The notes beneath the pieces are model-generated. The model was not told the DNA's origin. It worked only from the letters and a program-made list of their open reading frames with translations, and did no database searches. A stretch of 64,000 bases of DNA from contig NZ_JAPQER010000003.1 in NCBI RefSeq assembly GCF_026735135.1, forward strand, positions 186,001 through 250,000, given 5' to 3'. Positions within the stretch are counted from its first letter, which is position 1. The number at the start of each line of letters is the position of its first letter. Below, in pieces: positions 52,175-60,961 of this stretch. This DNA is from Clostridium aestuarii (GTDB lineage Bacteria; Bacillota; Clostridia; Clostridiales; Clostridiaceae). Made by a program: the position numbers and the translations under genes.

Positions 52175-53434
52175 ATGGAAGTTTTATCAGTAGGGGAAAA
52201 AATAAAAAGAGCTAGGATATATAAAGGGTTTACTTTAAAAGAGGTATGTAATGGTGAAATTTCTGTTTCAAAGCTTAGCTGTATAGAAAACGGGAAAATA
52301 GATCCAGAAGATTGGGTATTGGAATTTATAGCTTCAAAATTGGAATTAGATATTAATTATTTAAAAAAAGATGTTAAAGAACAAATTGATACTAATATAA
52401 AAAAGCTATTAGATGATAATGAAATAGAAGATTATAAAGAAAAACTTCAATATAATTTAGAATTATCAAGCCGTTATGGTTATTATGATCTGGCTTTTGA
52501 TATTATGCACTTAATAATTGAATATTTATTAAAAAATGATCAATTAAGTGGTATACAAGAAAGATTGGGAAAATATTTTGATTTATGTAATAGTGGTTCA
52601 TCTAAAGATAAAAGAATTATATATTTTATGGATGTAGCAAAGTTTTTGTATAAAAACAATGAATATTCTCAAGCTGCTAATTATTTTAGAAATATAAGAA
52701 AAAAAGTTATAGGTGAAAAAAAGAAAAAATGTATTATTCTCTCAGAAGCTATATGTTTGGAAGCTCAGTGTTACTTAATGACACATAATTATAATAAGGC
52801 ATATAAATTGGCTATAACATTAGATGAGTTACTTCAATGCGTAGAAAGTAATTTTAAAAAAGCAGAAATGTACCATGTAATGGCGATGGTTTACTTAAGA
52901 GCAGATGAAGAGAAATTTAAAGAATATGAACAACTGTCATATAGTATGTATGATGATAATTTAAAGCGTGAGGCAGAAGCATTATCTGAATGTGGCTCTG
53001 TTATGTTTGAGGTAGGCTTGAGTGAAGGTGCTGTAGAACGTGTAAAAAAAGCATTAAAAATTTATCCTAAAGCAGATAAAGAAAAATTTGTTGATTTTAT
53101 ACTTAAATGTATAAAAACGCTTATAGATTATAATGCTATTGATGTTGCTAAAGAATTGTCTGAAGATGCGCTAGATCATGCAATAACGTTAGATAATATT
53201 AAGTTTATTGAAAAAGCTTATTATTTAAAATCTAAGATATTACAAATAGAAAAAAATTATATTTCATCAGAAATGTATATGAATTTATCTTTAGATTCAC
53301 TTGTGAAATTTGGAACTAAAAAAGAAATCTATAATAGATATATGGAAATGGGAGAGATGTACAATAACATGGGTTCAATCAGAGAAGCTTTAAGATATTT
53401 TTCTTTAGCTATATCTCTTCACAAAAAGTTATAA
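52175..53434 (+). CDS. XRE-type HTH regulator with C-terminal TPR domain (second of a pair)
   Basis: 419 residues from the ATG at 52175, after a GATAGGTGAT ribosome site. The first 15 residues (EVLSVGEKIKRARIYKG) closely match those of the upstream protein, so the two are paralogues from duplication. The helix-turn-helix (FTLKEVCNGEISVSKLSCIENGKI) is more diverged than in the first copy. The TPR part is of similar length but low identity. Co-transcription with the first gene is likely, and a short terminator follows. The clpB gene lies downstream with its own control region. Confidence 0.83.
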   Translation: MEVLSVGEKIKRARIYKGFTLKEVCNGEISVSKLSCIENGKIDPEDWVLEFIASKLELDINYLKKDVKEQIDTNIKKLLDDNEIEDYKEKLQYNLELSSRYGYYDLAFDIMHLIIEYLLKNDQLSGIQERLGKYFDLCNSGSSKDKRIIYFMDVAKFLYKNNEYSQAANYFRNIRKKVIGEKKKKCIILSEAICLEAQCYLMTHNYNKAYKLAITLDELLQCVESNFKKAEMYHVMAMVYLRADEEKFKEYEQLSYSMYDDNLKREAEALSECGSVMFEVGLSEGAVERVKKALKIYPKADKEKFVDFILKCIKTLIDYNAIDVAKELSEDALDHAITLDNIKFIEKAYYLKSKILQIEKNYISSEMYMNLSLDSLVKFGTKKEIYNRYMEMGEMYNNMGSIREALRYFSLAISLHKKL

Positions 53435-53438
53435 AAGT

Positions 53439-53467
53439 AAAAAAGCCGAAAGGCTTTTTATTTTTAT
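53439..53467 (+). terminator. Rho-independent terminator of the XRE-TPR pair
   Basis: AAAAAAGCC, GAAA loop, GGCTTTTT, followed by more T-rich sequence. Confidence 0.92.
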
Positions 53468-53562
53468 TAAAAATTAACAACTAAGAGTGAATGGAATTTT
53501 TAATTATGTAATTTCTTCGTATAGTTATTTGTAGTATAAAGAGTTATAATATTACAAGTGAT

Positions 53563-53583
53563 ACAAAATAATAACAATTTTGT
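53563..53583 (+). promoter_or_regulatory. Inverted repeat in the clpB leader
   Basis: ACAAAAT and ATTTTGT around a 7-base spacer, between a TATAAT box (53545-53550) and the ribosome site at 53591. I see no CIRCE element and no CtsR-type GGTCAAA repeats, so control of this clpB may use this site or another route. Confidence 0.4.
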
Positions 53584-53603
53584 AATAAGAAAGGATGACG
53601 GTT

Positions 53604-56207
53604 ATGAATATTGAAAAAATGACTGTAAAGGTTCAAAAGTCATTAGATGATGCTCAAGCTATGGCTATAAAATATAATCATCAACAGATAGATACCATAC
53701 ATTGGTTTATGGCGTTGATATCACAAGAAGACGGCTTGATTCCTAATATTTTTAGCAGAATGGGCGTTAATATAAATAATCTTATACAAACAACACATAA
53801 TGAGCTTGATAGAATGCCTAAAGTTTTAGGAAAAGGAGCTCAAAATGCGAGTATGCATATAACGAGAAGAATTGAAGAAGTGTTTATAAAATCAGAAAAA
53901 TATGCTGATAACTTTAAAGATTCTTATGTAAGTGTAGAACATATAATGCTGAGCATTATGGATATTAATCAAAATCATGAGGTCGGTAAAATATTAAAAA
54001 AATTTAATATTACCAAGGAAGCTTTTTTGAAAATTTTATCTTTAGCTAGAGGAAATCAAAGAGTTGAAACACAGGACCCTGAAGGTACGTATGATGCTTT
54101 GAAAAAATATGGTAGAAATTTGGTTGAAGAAGCAAAAAAACATAAGTTAGACCCTGTTATAGGAAGAGATGAAGAAATTAGAAGAATAGTTAGAATTTTA
54201 TCAAGAAGAACTAAAAATAATCCAGTATTGATAGGAGAGCCTGGAGTAGGGAAAACTGCAATAGTTGAAGGCCTTGCAGGCAGAATAGTTAGAGGGGATA
54301 TACCAGAAGGACTTAAAAATAAAATAATTTTTTCTTTGGATATGGGTGCATTAATTGCAGGTGCTAAATTTAGAGGAGAATTTGAAGAAAGATTAAAGGC
54401 TGTTTTAAAAGAAGTTCAAAGTAGTGAAGGTAAAATTATATTATTTATAGATGAAATTCATACTATTGTTGGAGCAGGTAAGACAGAAGGTGCTATGGAT
54501 GCGGGTAACCTTATAAAACCAATGTTGGCAAGGGGAGAACTCCATTGTATAGGTGCCACAACCTTTGACGAATATAGAAAATATATAGAAAAAGATAAAG
54601 CTCTTGAAAGAAGATTTCAACCTGTTATAGTAAATGAACCTACTGTTGTAGATAGCATTTCAATTCTTAGAGGATTAAAAGAAAGATTTGAAATACATCA
54701 TGGAGTTAGAATACATGATTCGGCTATTATTGCAGCAGCTAAATTATCAGATAGGTATATTACAGACAGATTTTTACCTGATAAGGCTATAGATTTGATA
54801 GACGAAGCAGGAGCTATGATAAGAACTGAAATAGATAGTCTTCCAGAAGAACTTGATGAAGTAAGACGTAGAGTTTTTCAGATTGAAATTGAAAAAGAAG
54901 TATTATCTAAGGAAAAAGATAATGCTTCCATTGAAAGATTTAAATCTTTAGAAAAACAATTGAGTGAATTAAAAGAAAAAGATAAAGAAATGACAGCTAA
55001 GTATGAGAAGGAAAAAGGATATATTACAGGAGTTCGTGATTTAAAAGAAAAATTAGATCAAGCTAGAGGACGATTAGAACAATTTGAAAGGGAATACGAT
55101 TTAAATAAAGTTGCAGAACTAAAGTATGGAATTATTCCAGATTTAGAAAAAAAGATAAAGGAAAAGGAAGAGGTACTTAAGGAACATGGAGAACGAGCTT
55201 TTTTAAAGGAAGAGGTTACTGAAGTTGAAATTTCTCAAATTATTTCAAAATGGACTGGAATACCTGTAATGAGGATTGTAGAAGGAGAACGTAAAAAGCT
55301 TTTGAAGTTAGAAGATGAGCTACAAAAAAGAGTTATAGGACAAAAAGAAGCTATTACATCTGTTGCTAATGCTGTTTTAAGAGCAAGAGCTGGATTGAAA
55401 GATATAAATAGACCTATAGGTTCATTTATATTCTTAGGACCTACTGGGGTTGGAAAAACAGAACTTGCTAAAACTCTTGCTAGAACTTTATTTGATAGTG
55501 AGGAAAATATAATAAGAATAGATATGTCTGAATATATGGAGAAATACTCTGTATCTAAACTTATTGGAGCGCCTCCAGGATATGTTGGCTATGAAGAAGG
55601 TGGGCAATTAACAGAAGCAATCAGAAGACGGCCTTATAGTGTAGTGTTGTTTGATGAAATTGAAAAAGCACATGATGATGTTTTTAATATTTTTCTTCAA
55701 ATATTTGATGATGGTAGACTTACCGATAATAAAGGAAAAACAATAGATTTTAAAAATTGTATAATCATTATGACTTCTAACATTGGAAGTGATTATCTTT
55801 TAGAAAATGCTGATTTAACTAATGTTGATGAAGATGTGCGTAAAAAAGTTATGAATGCAATGAAGAGGCGATTTAAACCAGAATTTTTAAATAGACTAGA
55901 TGATGTTATAATGTTTAAACCTCTTACTATGGAAGAAATAGAGCAAATAATTGATATATTTGTTGATGAAATAAAAAATAGGTTAAAAGAAAAGAATATT
56001 GAACTTGAGATATCAAAAGAAGCGAAAAAATTAATGGCACAAGAAGGATATGATCCTATTTATGGAGCAAGACCGTTAAAAAGATATATAGCAAGAACTT
56101 TGGAGACTCAAATAGCAAAAATGATTATAAAGGGTGAAGTTTACGATGGCTCTAAAATAAAAATTATAAAACAAAACGAAGAATTACAATTAAATATTGA
56201 AAATTAA
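53604..56207 (+). CDS. clpB: ATP-dependent disaggregase ClpB
   Basis: 867 residues from the ATG at 53604 (AAGGATGA 5 bp upstream), matching the usual MN-EKMT start. The N-terminal Clp domain has two repeats (residues 1-150). The first AAA module has GEPGVGKT and [12 protein letters not shown]. The long middle coiled-coil domain (about residues 400-530) marks ClpB rather than ClpC or ClpA. The second AAA module has [12 protein letters not shown] and [14 protein letters not shown], with the pore loop [13 protein letters not shown]. The C-terminal D2-small domain is complete. It rescues aggregated proteins together with DnaK. Confidence 0.97.
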   Translation: MNIEKMTVKVQKSLDDAQAMAIKYNHQQIDTIHWFMALISQEDGLIPNIFSRMGVNINNLIQTTHNELDRMPKVLGKGAQNASMHITRRIEEVFIKSEKYADNFKDSYVSVEHIMLSIMDINQNHEVGKILKKFNITKEAFLKILSLARGNQRVETQDPEGTYDALKKYGRNLVEEAKKHKLDPVIGRDEEIRRIVRILSRRTKNNPVLIGEPGVGKTAIVEGLAGRIVRGDIPEGLKNKIIFSLDMGALIAGAKFRGEFEERLKAVLKEVQSSEGKIILFIDEIHTIVGAGKTEGAMDAGNLIKPMLARGELHCIGATTFDEYRKYIEKDKALERRFQPVIVNEPTVVDSISILRGLKERFEIHHGVRIHDSAIIAAAKLSDRYITDRFLPDKAIDLIDEAGAMIRTEIDSLPEELDEVRRRVFQIEIEKEVLSKEKDNASIERFKSLEKQLSELKEKDKEMTAKYEKEKGYITGVRDLKEKLDQARGRLEQFEREYDLNKVAELKYGIIPDLEKKIKEKEEVLKEHGERAFLKEEVTEVEISQIISKWTGIPVMRIVEGERKKLLKLEDELQKRVIGQKEAITSVANAVLRARAGLKDINRPIGSFIFLGPTGVGKTELAKTLARTLFDSEENIIRIDMSEYMEKYSVSKLIGAPPGYVGYEEGGQLTEAIRRRPYSVVLFDEIEKAHDDVFNIFLQIFDDGRLTDNKGKTIDFKNCIIIMTSNIGSDYLLENADLTNVDEDVRKKVMNAMKRRFKPEFLNRLDDVIMFKPLTMEEIEQIIDIFVDEIKNRLKEKNIELEISKEAKKLMAQEGYDPIYGARPLKRYIARTLETQIAKMIIKGEVYDGSKIKIIKQNEELQLNIEN

Positions 56208-56324
56208 TTTTGTTGTAGTTGTATTGGTAATAATTTAATTATATTGATTAAATTACATTGAGTTATTTAAATAAAAAAAGTATATCCTAAATAATAGATG
56301 GAATGTTTTAAAGGAGGTACTATA

Positions 56325-57134
56325 GTGAAAAAATATAAAAAGATATTATTTTTTTTAAGCGTTATAACTATTATAAATATTATTTTTTTTAATGTGAAAA
56401 ATGTTTTAGCTATGCCTGTATTTATAGATGAGAATAAAGAAGTGAAAACACTTCATACTCCTCCAACATATCCTAAAGAAGTTTATTTAACATTTGATGA
56501 TGGTCCTTCAATTAATAATACAAAGAAAATAGTTAATATATTAAATGAAAATGGAGTAAAAGCTACGTTTTTTATAATAGGGACATTAGCAGAGGAAAAT
56601 TCACAGGTGTTTGAAAAATTAAAAAAAAGTAATATGTGTATAGCTTGCCATACATATTCTCATGACTATAAAACAATATATAAAAATCCCGAAAGCTATA
56701 TAGAGGATTTACAAAAATGTAATAAGCTGATTCAAAATGCTACAAGTAAAAAAGCGGTTCCATATATAAGAATTCCAGGTGGGGCATATAATAAAGTTTC
56801 TAGTCAGTATACTATGGAAAAAATAAGAGACACATTAAGACGAAAAAATATAAATTATGTAGGATGGAATGTTTGTGCTAATGATGCTTTAGGAAAGAAT
56901 GTTCCTGCATACAAAATTAAAAATAACGTTATGGACCAAACTAAAAAAATAAGTAAAAATACAGATATAATAGTTCTGTTAATGCATGATTCATATTATA
57001 AAAAGACAACAGTAGATGCACTACCAGATATAATAAAATTTTATAAAGAAGAAGGCTATTTGTTTAAAACTTTTGATGAAATTAGTCCATGTGAATATCA
57101 AGAGCTTGTTAAACAGAAAATTATTAATAAATGA
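56325..57134 (+). CDS. Secreted polysaccharide deacetylase (NodB/CE4)
   Basis: 269 residues from the GTG at 56325, 6 bp after AAAGGAGGT. An N-terminal hydrophobic signal/anchor is followed by the CE4 motifs in order: motif 1 TFDDGPS, motif 2 HTYSHDY (the His pair for zinc), motif 3 RIPGGAYN, motif 4 GWNVCANDA and motif 5 VLLMHDSYYK. It removes acetyl groups from N-acetylglucosamine of peptidoglycan or a similar polymer, often giving lysozyme resistance. A convergent hairpin separates it from gatD. Spore-cortex PdaA-type use is possible but cannot be told from sequence. Confidence 0.9.
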   Translation: MKKYKKILFFLSVITIINIIFFNVKNVLAMPVFIDENKEVKTLHTPPTYPKEVYLTFDDGPSINNTKKIVNILNENGVKATFFIIGTLAEENSQVFEKLKKSNMCIACHTYSHDYKTIYKNPESYIEDLQKCNKLIQNATSKKAVPYIRIPGGAYNKVSSQYTMEKIRDTLRRKNINYVGWNVCANDALGKNVPAYKIKNNVMDQTKKISKNTDIIVLLMHDSYYKKTTVDALPDIIKFYKEEGYLFKTFDEISPCEYQELVKQKIINK

Positions 57135-57145
57135 TATATTTGTAG

Positions 57146-57176
57146 ATGAGGAATTTTAAAAATTAAAATTCCTCAT
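57146..57176. terminator. Hairpin between the deacetylase and gatD
   Basis: A 12-bp perfect stem (ATGAGGAATTTT with AAAATTCCTCAT) and a 7-base loop between convergent genes. No long T-run follows, so it is a weaker terminator call. Confidence 0.65.
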
Positions 57177-57199
57177 AGTTGACAGAGGACGATGTACGA

Positions 57200-57940
57200 T
57201 TATGAAAATTGTTTTGCAGCATTTTTTTCCCGAGTAATGATAAATTCTTTTGCCTTAATTTCAAATGTATCATCTATAGGAGGAAGTATGAACTTCCCAT
57301 ATTTGTTTTTAAGAGCATAATTTAATAGTCTATCTGCAAGTTCAGGATTTTTTGATAGTAAAGAACCATGAAAATAAGTACAAAATGTATTTTTATATAT
57401 ACATCCTTCATGTCCATCTTCACCATTGTTTCCATACCCAGTAATAACTCTTCCAAGAGGTTTTAATGAGCCTATATATGTTTTGCCAGAATGATTTTCA
57501 AATCCAACGTAAGTTTCATTGAAGTCTTTATTGTAAATTATAGTATTACCTATAAATCTTTTTTCACTTGATTTTGTATATATATCAAGAATATTTAGTC
57601 CTTCGAGTTCTTTACCTTCAGGTGTTACATAATATTTTCCAAGCAGCTGATATCCACCACAGATGGATAAGAATACTTTATTGCTTTCTATATATTTAAC
57701 TATTTCATCTTTTTTGTGTTTTTTAAGGTCATCAGATACAATAGATTGTTCATAGTCCTGTCCTCCTCCAAAAAACACTATGTCATATTTAGAAGAATCA
57801 AATTTATCGTTTATTGATAAGTTAAGTATGTTGGTTTTAATTCCACGTTTTTCAGCTCTATACTTTAGAATTAATATGTTACCAATATCACCATAAACAT
57901 TTAATAAGTCTGGATACATGTGACATATGTTAAGTTCCAA
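57200..57940 (-). CDS. gatD: Lipid II isoglutaminyl synthase, glutamine amidotransferase subunit
   Basis: 246 residues from a TTG start with GGGGGTGA just upstream; the N-terminus LNICHMYPDLLNVYGD matches other GatD proteins, so the TTG is credible. It is a class I (CobB/CobQ-like) glutaminase: VFFGGGQDYEQ, the nucleophile Cys in LSICGGYQLLG, and the late His in CTYFHGSLL. It supplies ammonia to MurT to turn D-Glu of lipid II into D-isoglutamine. It follows murT by 13 bp in the usual order. Confidence 0.92.
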   Translation of the reverse strand: MELNICHMYPDLLNVYGDIGNILILKYRAEKRGIKTNILNLSINDKFDSSKYDIVFFGGGQDYEQSIVSDDLKKHKKDEIVKYIESNKVFLSICGGYQLLGKYYVTPEGKELEGLNILDIYTKSSEKRFIGNTIIYNKDFNETYVGFENHSGKTYIGSLKPLGRVITGYGNNGEDGHEGCIYKNTFCTYFHGSLLSKNPELADRLLNYALKNKYGKFILPPIDDTFEIKAKEFIITREKNAAKQFS

Positions 57941-57953
57941 AAAATCACCCCCA

Positions 57954-59258
57954 TCACCATAGTTTTCTTATATATCCTTTATTATTTAAAAATTTTCTAA
58001 AACCAGTCATAGCAGTATAAGTTGCTAATAAATATATAGTTGAATTATTACAAGTTTGAATATTGGTTAAAAGTGAATCGTAATTATCACATATAGAGAA
58101 AATTTTCTGCTCAAATCCAGCTACTTTAAGGCGTATACCCATATCATACATACGTATTCCGGATACTAGAATATCATTTATTTTAGGATTTTTTAGGTTT
58201 TCAAAATCAACATCCCAAATCCATGAAATATCTTTACCATCAGCATAATTATCATTTAAAAGTAAGGCTAGACTTATGTCTCTTTTATCCAAGCTTATGG
58301 AATTTAAAGCTTCATCGAATCCAGCTGGATTTTTAACTAATATTATCTTTATATTTTTATCTTTTATTTTTACTACTTCTTGACGACCAAAGCTTGAGTG
58401 TAGGCTTCTAAAGGAGTATTGGATTACAGAATCCTTAATTCCTAGAGTTTTGGATACACTAAAAGCACATAGTGCATTATATATATTGTATGTACCAAAT
58501 TGGTTTATTAAATATTCTTTATTGTTGATATTAAACACAGATCCAATAGAAGATAAAGAAATTATTTTATCAACATAATAATTTAGTGAAGGTCTTTTGT
58601 AACCACAATTTTCACAATAAAAATCTCCTAAATGGTTATATGTGATAAAATTATATTTGTATTCATGTTTGCAAAATTTACAGAATTTAGCGTCTGCGTT
58701 TATAGGAAGCTCTTTATTCTCTACTATTGGAGTACTAAAACCATAATATAAAGTTTTATTTGGAAGATTTAAGTTACCAAAAAGTGATTCATCACCATTT
58801 AGAATTAAAGTAGAATCAGGAACGCCTTTTATACCTTCTAAAATTTTATTTAAAGTTGAATAGACTTCTCCGTATCTATCTAGTTGATCTCTAAAAATAT
58901 TTGTAATTGTGATTATTTTAGGGTTAATATGTTGTGTAATATATTTTACATTAGCTTCATCAACCTCTATTACTGCGTACTTATTATTCCGTTTGTCAAA
59001 AAAAATGTAATTTTTTATAAAGCAAGTTATTATTCCAGTAAATAAATTTGCGCCAGTATCGTTTGTAATAACAAATTCACCGTTGTTTTTTATTGTTGTG
59101 TATATCATATTAGTGGTTGTAGTTTTACCGTTTGTTCCTGTAATTAATATAACGGTATAATTATGAGCGACTTTCTTTAAAATATTTTTATCAAATTTTA
59201 AAGCTATTTTACCCGGGAAATTTGTACCGCCTTTATAGAGAATTTTGGACAGATACAT
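57954..59258 (-). CDS. murT: Lipid II isoglutaminyl synthase, Mur-ligase-like subunit
   Basis: At least 434 residues. A Mur-ligase ATP site (ITGTNGKTTTTNM), VIEVDEANV, NIFRDQLDRYGE, a Cys4 zinc ribbon (CKFC, CENC) and the C-terminal DUF1727 region (VKNPAGFDEAL, NYADGKDISWIWD) identify MurT. It activates D-Glu in lipid II for amidation by GatD. The ATG at 59258 has no ribosome site and cuts off the usual N-terminal hydrophobic helix. In the same frame upstream lies a fitting helix, IKSFLAITVSKCI, preceded by GGAGGTG at 59317-59311. The only codons at a sensible distance are ATA (59303) and ATT (59297). I keep the ATG as the conservative coordinate, but the true start is probably non-AUG upstream. 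Confidence 0.9.
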   Translation of the reverse strand: MYLSKILYKGGTNFPGKIALKFDKNILKKVAHNYTVILITGTNGKTTTTNMIYTTIKNNGEFVITNDTGANLFTGIITCFIKNYIFFDKRNNKYAVIEVDEANVKYITQHINPKIITITNIFRDQLDRYGEVYSTLNKILEGIKGVPDSTLILNGDESLFGNLNLPNKTLYYGFSTPIVENKELPINADAKFCKFCKHEYKYNFITYNHLGDFYCENCGYKRPSLNYYVDKIISLSSIGSVFNINNKEYLINQFGTYNIYNALCAFSVSKTLGIKDSVIQYSFRSLHSSFGRQEVVKIKDKNIKIILVKNPAGFDEALNSISLDKRDISLALLLNDNYADGKDISWIWDVDFENLKNPKINDILVSGIRMYDMGIRLKVAGFEQKIFSICDNYDSLLTNIQTCNNSTIYLLATYTAMTGFRKFLNNKGYIRKLW

Positions 59259-59460
59259 AATACATTTTGAAACAGTTATTGCTAAAAATGATTTAATATT
59301 TATGTTAAAGCACCTCCATCCTATAAATATATTATTTTCTAAAATATATAAGTTTATACAATAGTTAATAATAAAATTTTATCATGTATTTAGTTAAATG
59401 GAAATATTTTACTTTTAGTCGTTTTTATATATAATTTTTGATTTTTCCTTATAATTAAAG

Positions 59461-59518
59461 AACAAAAAACAAAAAAGCCGTAAACTCTTATTTAAAAATA
59501 TAAGAATTTTGGCTTTTT
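59461..59518 (-). terminator. Terminator of the CapA-like gene
   Basis: Outer arms AAAAAGCC and GGCTTTTT (59472-59479 with 59511-59518) enclose an inner TCTTAT/ATAAGA stem. On the minus strand the hairpin is followed by TTTTTTGTTTTTTG. The remaining 200 bases up to murT are AT-rich without a coding frame. Confidence 0.8.
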
Positions 59519-59573
59519 AACTCTTGATATGACGTTAAGTTTTTTAATAAAAATTATTTTTCTAGCATATACT

Positions 59574-60770
59574 TTAATTTAAAGTTACAGTATGGAAGTT
59601 TCCATCAATTTTGAAATCTAAATTTATTGAAAGTTCATTAAGTTTTTTTATAAGAGCTTTATATTTATCACCAGTTAATGGTGTAGGACAATAGTCGTTC
59701 ATATAATTTACTGATGAAATGCTGCATGGTATTATTTTAACTTCATAAGAAGTTAAAGTGTTATTGGTACATTTGAATTTTGTTTGTACAATCATAGTGT
59801 TTTTATCGCTAGGATTTCTATTCCCTCCAAAGCAGAAATTTCCAAGACTATAGCATATGATCTTATTTTTATATTTTTCTATTCCTTGAACAACGTGAGG
59901 ATGATGACCAATTATTAAATCAGCTCCATTATCTATTGAAAAGTGAGCTATGTTTTTCTGGGTGCTGTTGGGTGAATAATGAGATTCTTGTCCCCAGTGA
60001 AGAGTAACTATAACAATATAATTTTGATTTTTTAATGATTTAATATCATTTTGTAATTTATTTTGAAAATCTTTGCTGTTATGAAATCCTCTATATCCTA
60101 AAAATGCTAGTTTTATTCCATTAATTTCTGTTGTCCAAATGTCTCCTTCACCAAAGTAATTTACTTTTTCAGATACTAAAGCAGCTTTAGTATCTTTATA
60201 GCCTTTTTCCAAGTAATCATATATATGATTATTTGATAAATTAACGCCTTCAATGCTGCCACTAGTTAGTATTTTGGCATAATCACTAGGTCCTTTAAAG
60301 GTAAAACTTTTACTTGCCTTCTTAGTTGCACTTGTAAAAGTACCTTCTAAGTTTGCTATTGTTAAATCGTCAGTGCTAAATATATCATATACATTTTTGA
60401 AAAAATAAGAGTAATCTTTATTATTCTTTTTAAAAATATATGGTAATGAATTTTCATAAGCGTACTTGTCATCACGACCCAAAGTACAATCTCCAGCAAA
60501 TGTTAATAATACTTCGGATTTAGTTTCTTTTACTGGTTCAGGTTTTATTTCTGGTTCTGTAACTTCTTTTTTTATTTCTTTATTTTTAGGTGATTCTACC
60601 TTTAGATTATTTTCTTGATTTTCAGTTGGGTTATGTAAGGTATTTTTTGATGAAATTTTATATGCACTAATGCCTATAATAATTAAGATAAATATTAAAA
60701 TTATTATTTTAATATAAAATTTTCTTTTTTTGTGTTTTTTTAACATCCTTTTTTTTCGATTATTTCGCAT
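59574..60770 (-). CDS. CapA-family (PGA_cap) membrane-anchored protein
   Basis: 398 residues. A very basic N-terminus is followed by one membrane helix (FYIKIIILIFILIIIGISAY) and a Pro/Glu/Lys-rich spacer. The extracellular domain is a CapA/metallophosphatase-like fold: TFAGDCTLGRD, TIANLEGTFT, GVNLSNNHIYDY, TLHWGQE, GADLIIGHHPHVVQG and SLGNFCFGG. Relatives include CapA/PgsA for poly-gamma-glutamate capsule, but most clostridial members lack the pgsBC partners, as here. It is therefore probably a surface phosphoesterase of unknown substrate. The ATG has a GGGGAGG ribosome site. Confidence 0.88.
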   Translation of the reverse strand: MRNNRKKRMLKKHKKRKFYIKIIILIFILIIIGISAYKISSKNTLHNPTENQENNLKVESPKNKEIKKEVTEPEIKPEPVKETKSEVLLTFAGDCTLGRDDKYAYENSLPYIFKKNNKDYSYFFKNVYDIFSTDDLTIANLEGTFTSATKKASKSFTFKGPSDYAKILTSGSIEGVNLSNNHIYDYLEKGYKDTKAALVSEKVNYFGEGDIWTTEINGIKLAFLGYRGFHNSKDFQNKLQNDIKSLKNQNYIVIVTLHWGQESHYSPNSTQKNIAHFSIDNGADLIIGHHPHVVQGIEKYKNKIICYSLGNFCFGGNRNPSDKNTMIVQTKFKCTNNTLTSYEVKIIPCSISSVNYMNDYCPTPLTGDKYKALIKKLNELSINLDFKIDGNFHTVTLN

Positions 60771-60815
60771 TCTTTTACCTCCCCTAAGTATAAAGATATT
60801 TTATAATACTCATAA

Positions 60816-60893
60816 GAAAAGTGCAACGCACTTTTCAGTTGATAGATGATAGAGGACAATTGACAAACAATAATATTGTTTTGCAATATTATT
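60816..60893. repeat. Two hairpins in the CapA / TPR divergent region
   Basis: GAAAAGTGC/GCACTTTTC around AAC (60816-60836) and AATAATATTG/CAATATTATT around TTTTG (60869-60893), separated by GTTGATAGATGATAGAGG-type spacer sequence. The first stem has the same GTGC core as terminators at 38167 and 62646. Confidence 0.7.
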
Positions 60894-60961
60894 ATTAAGT
60901 GGCTTTTTTTTATTAATTTTGTTAAAATTATATTTATAGTGCTGATGAGAGGAGAAAATTT

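Noticed and set aside
59574..60770. Poly-gamma-glutamate capsule operon
   Set aside because: Only the CapA-like gene is present; capB/pgsB, capC/pgsC and a gamma-glutamyl transferase are absent next to it.
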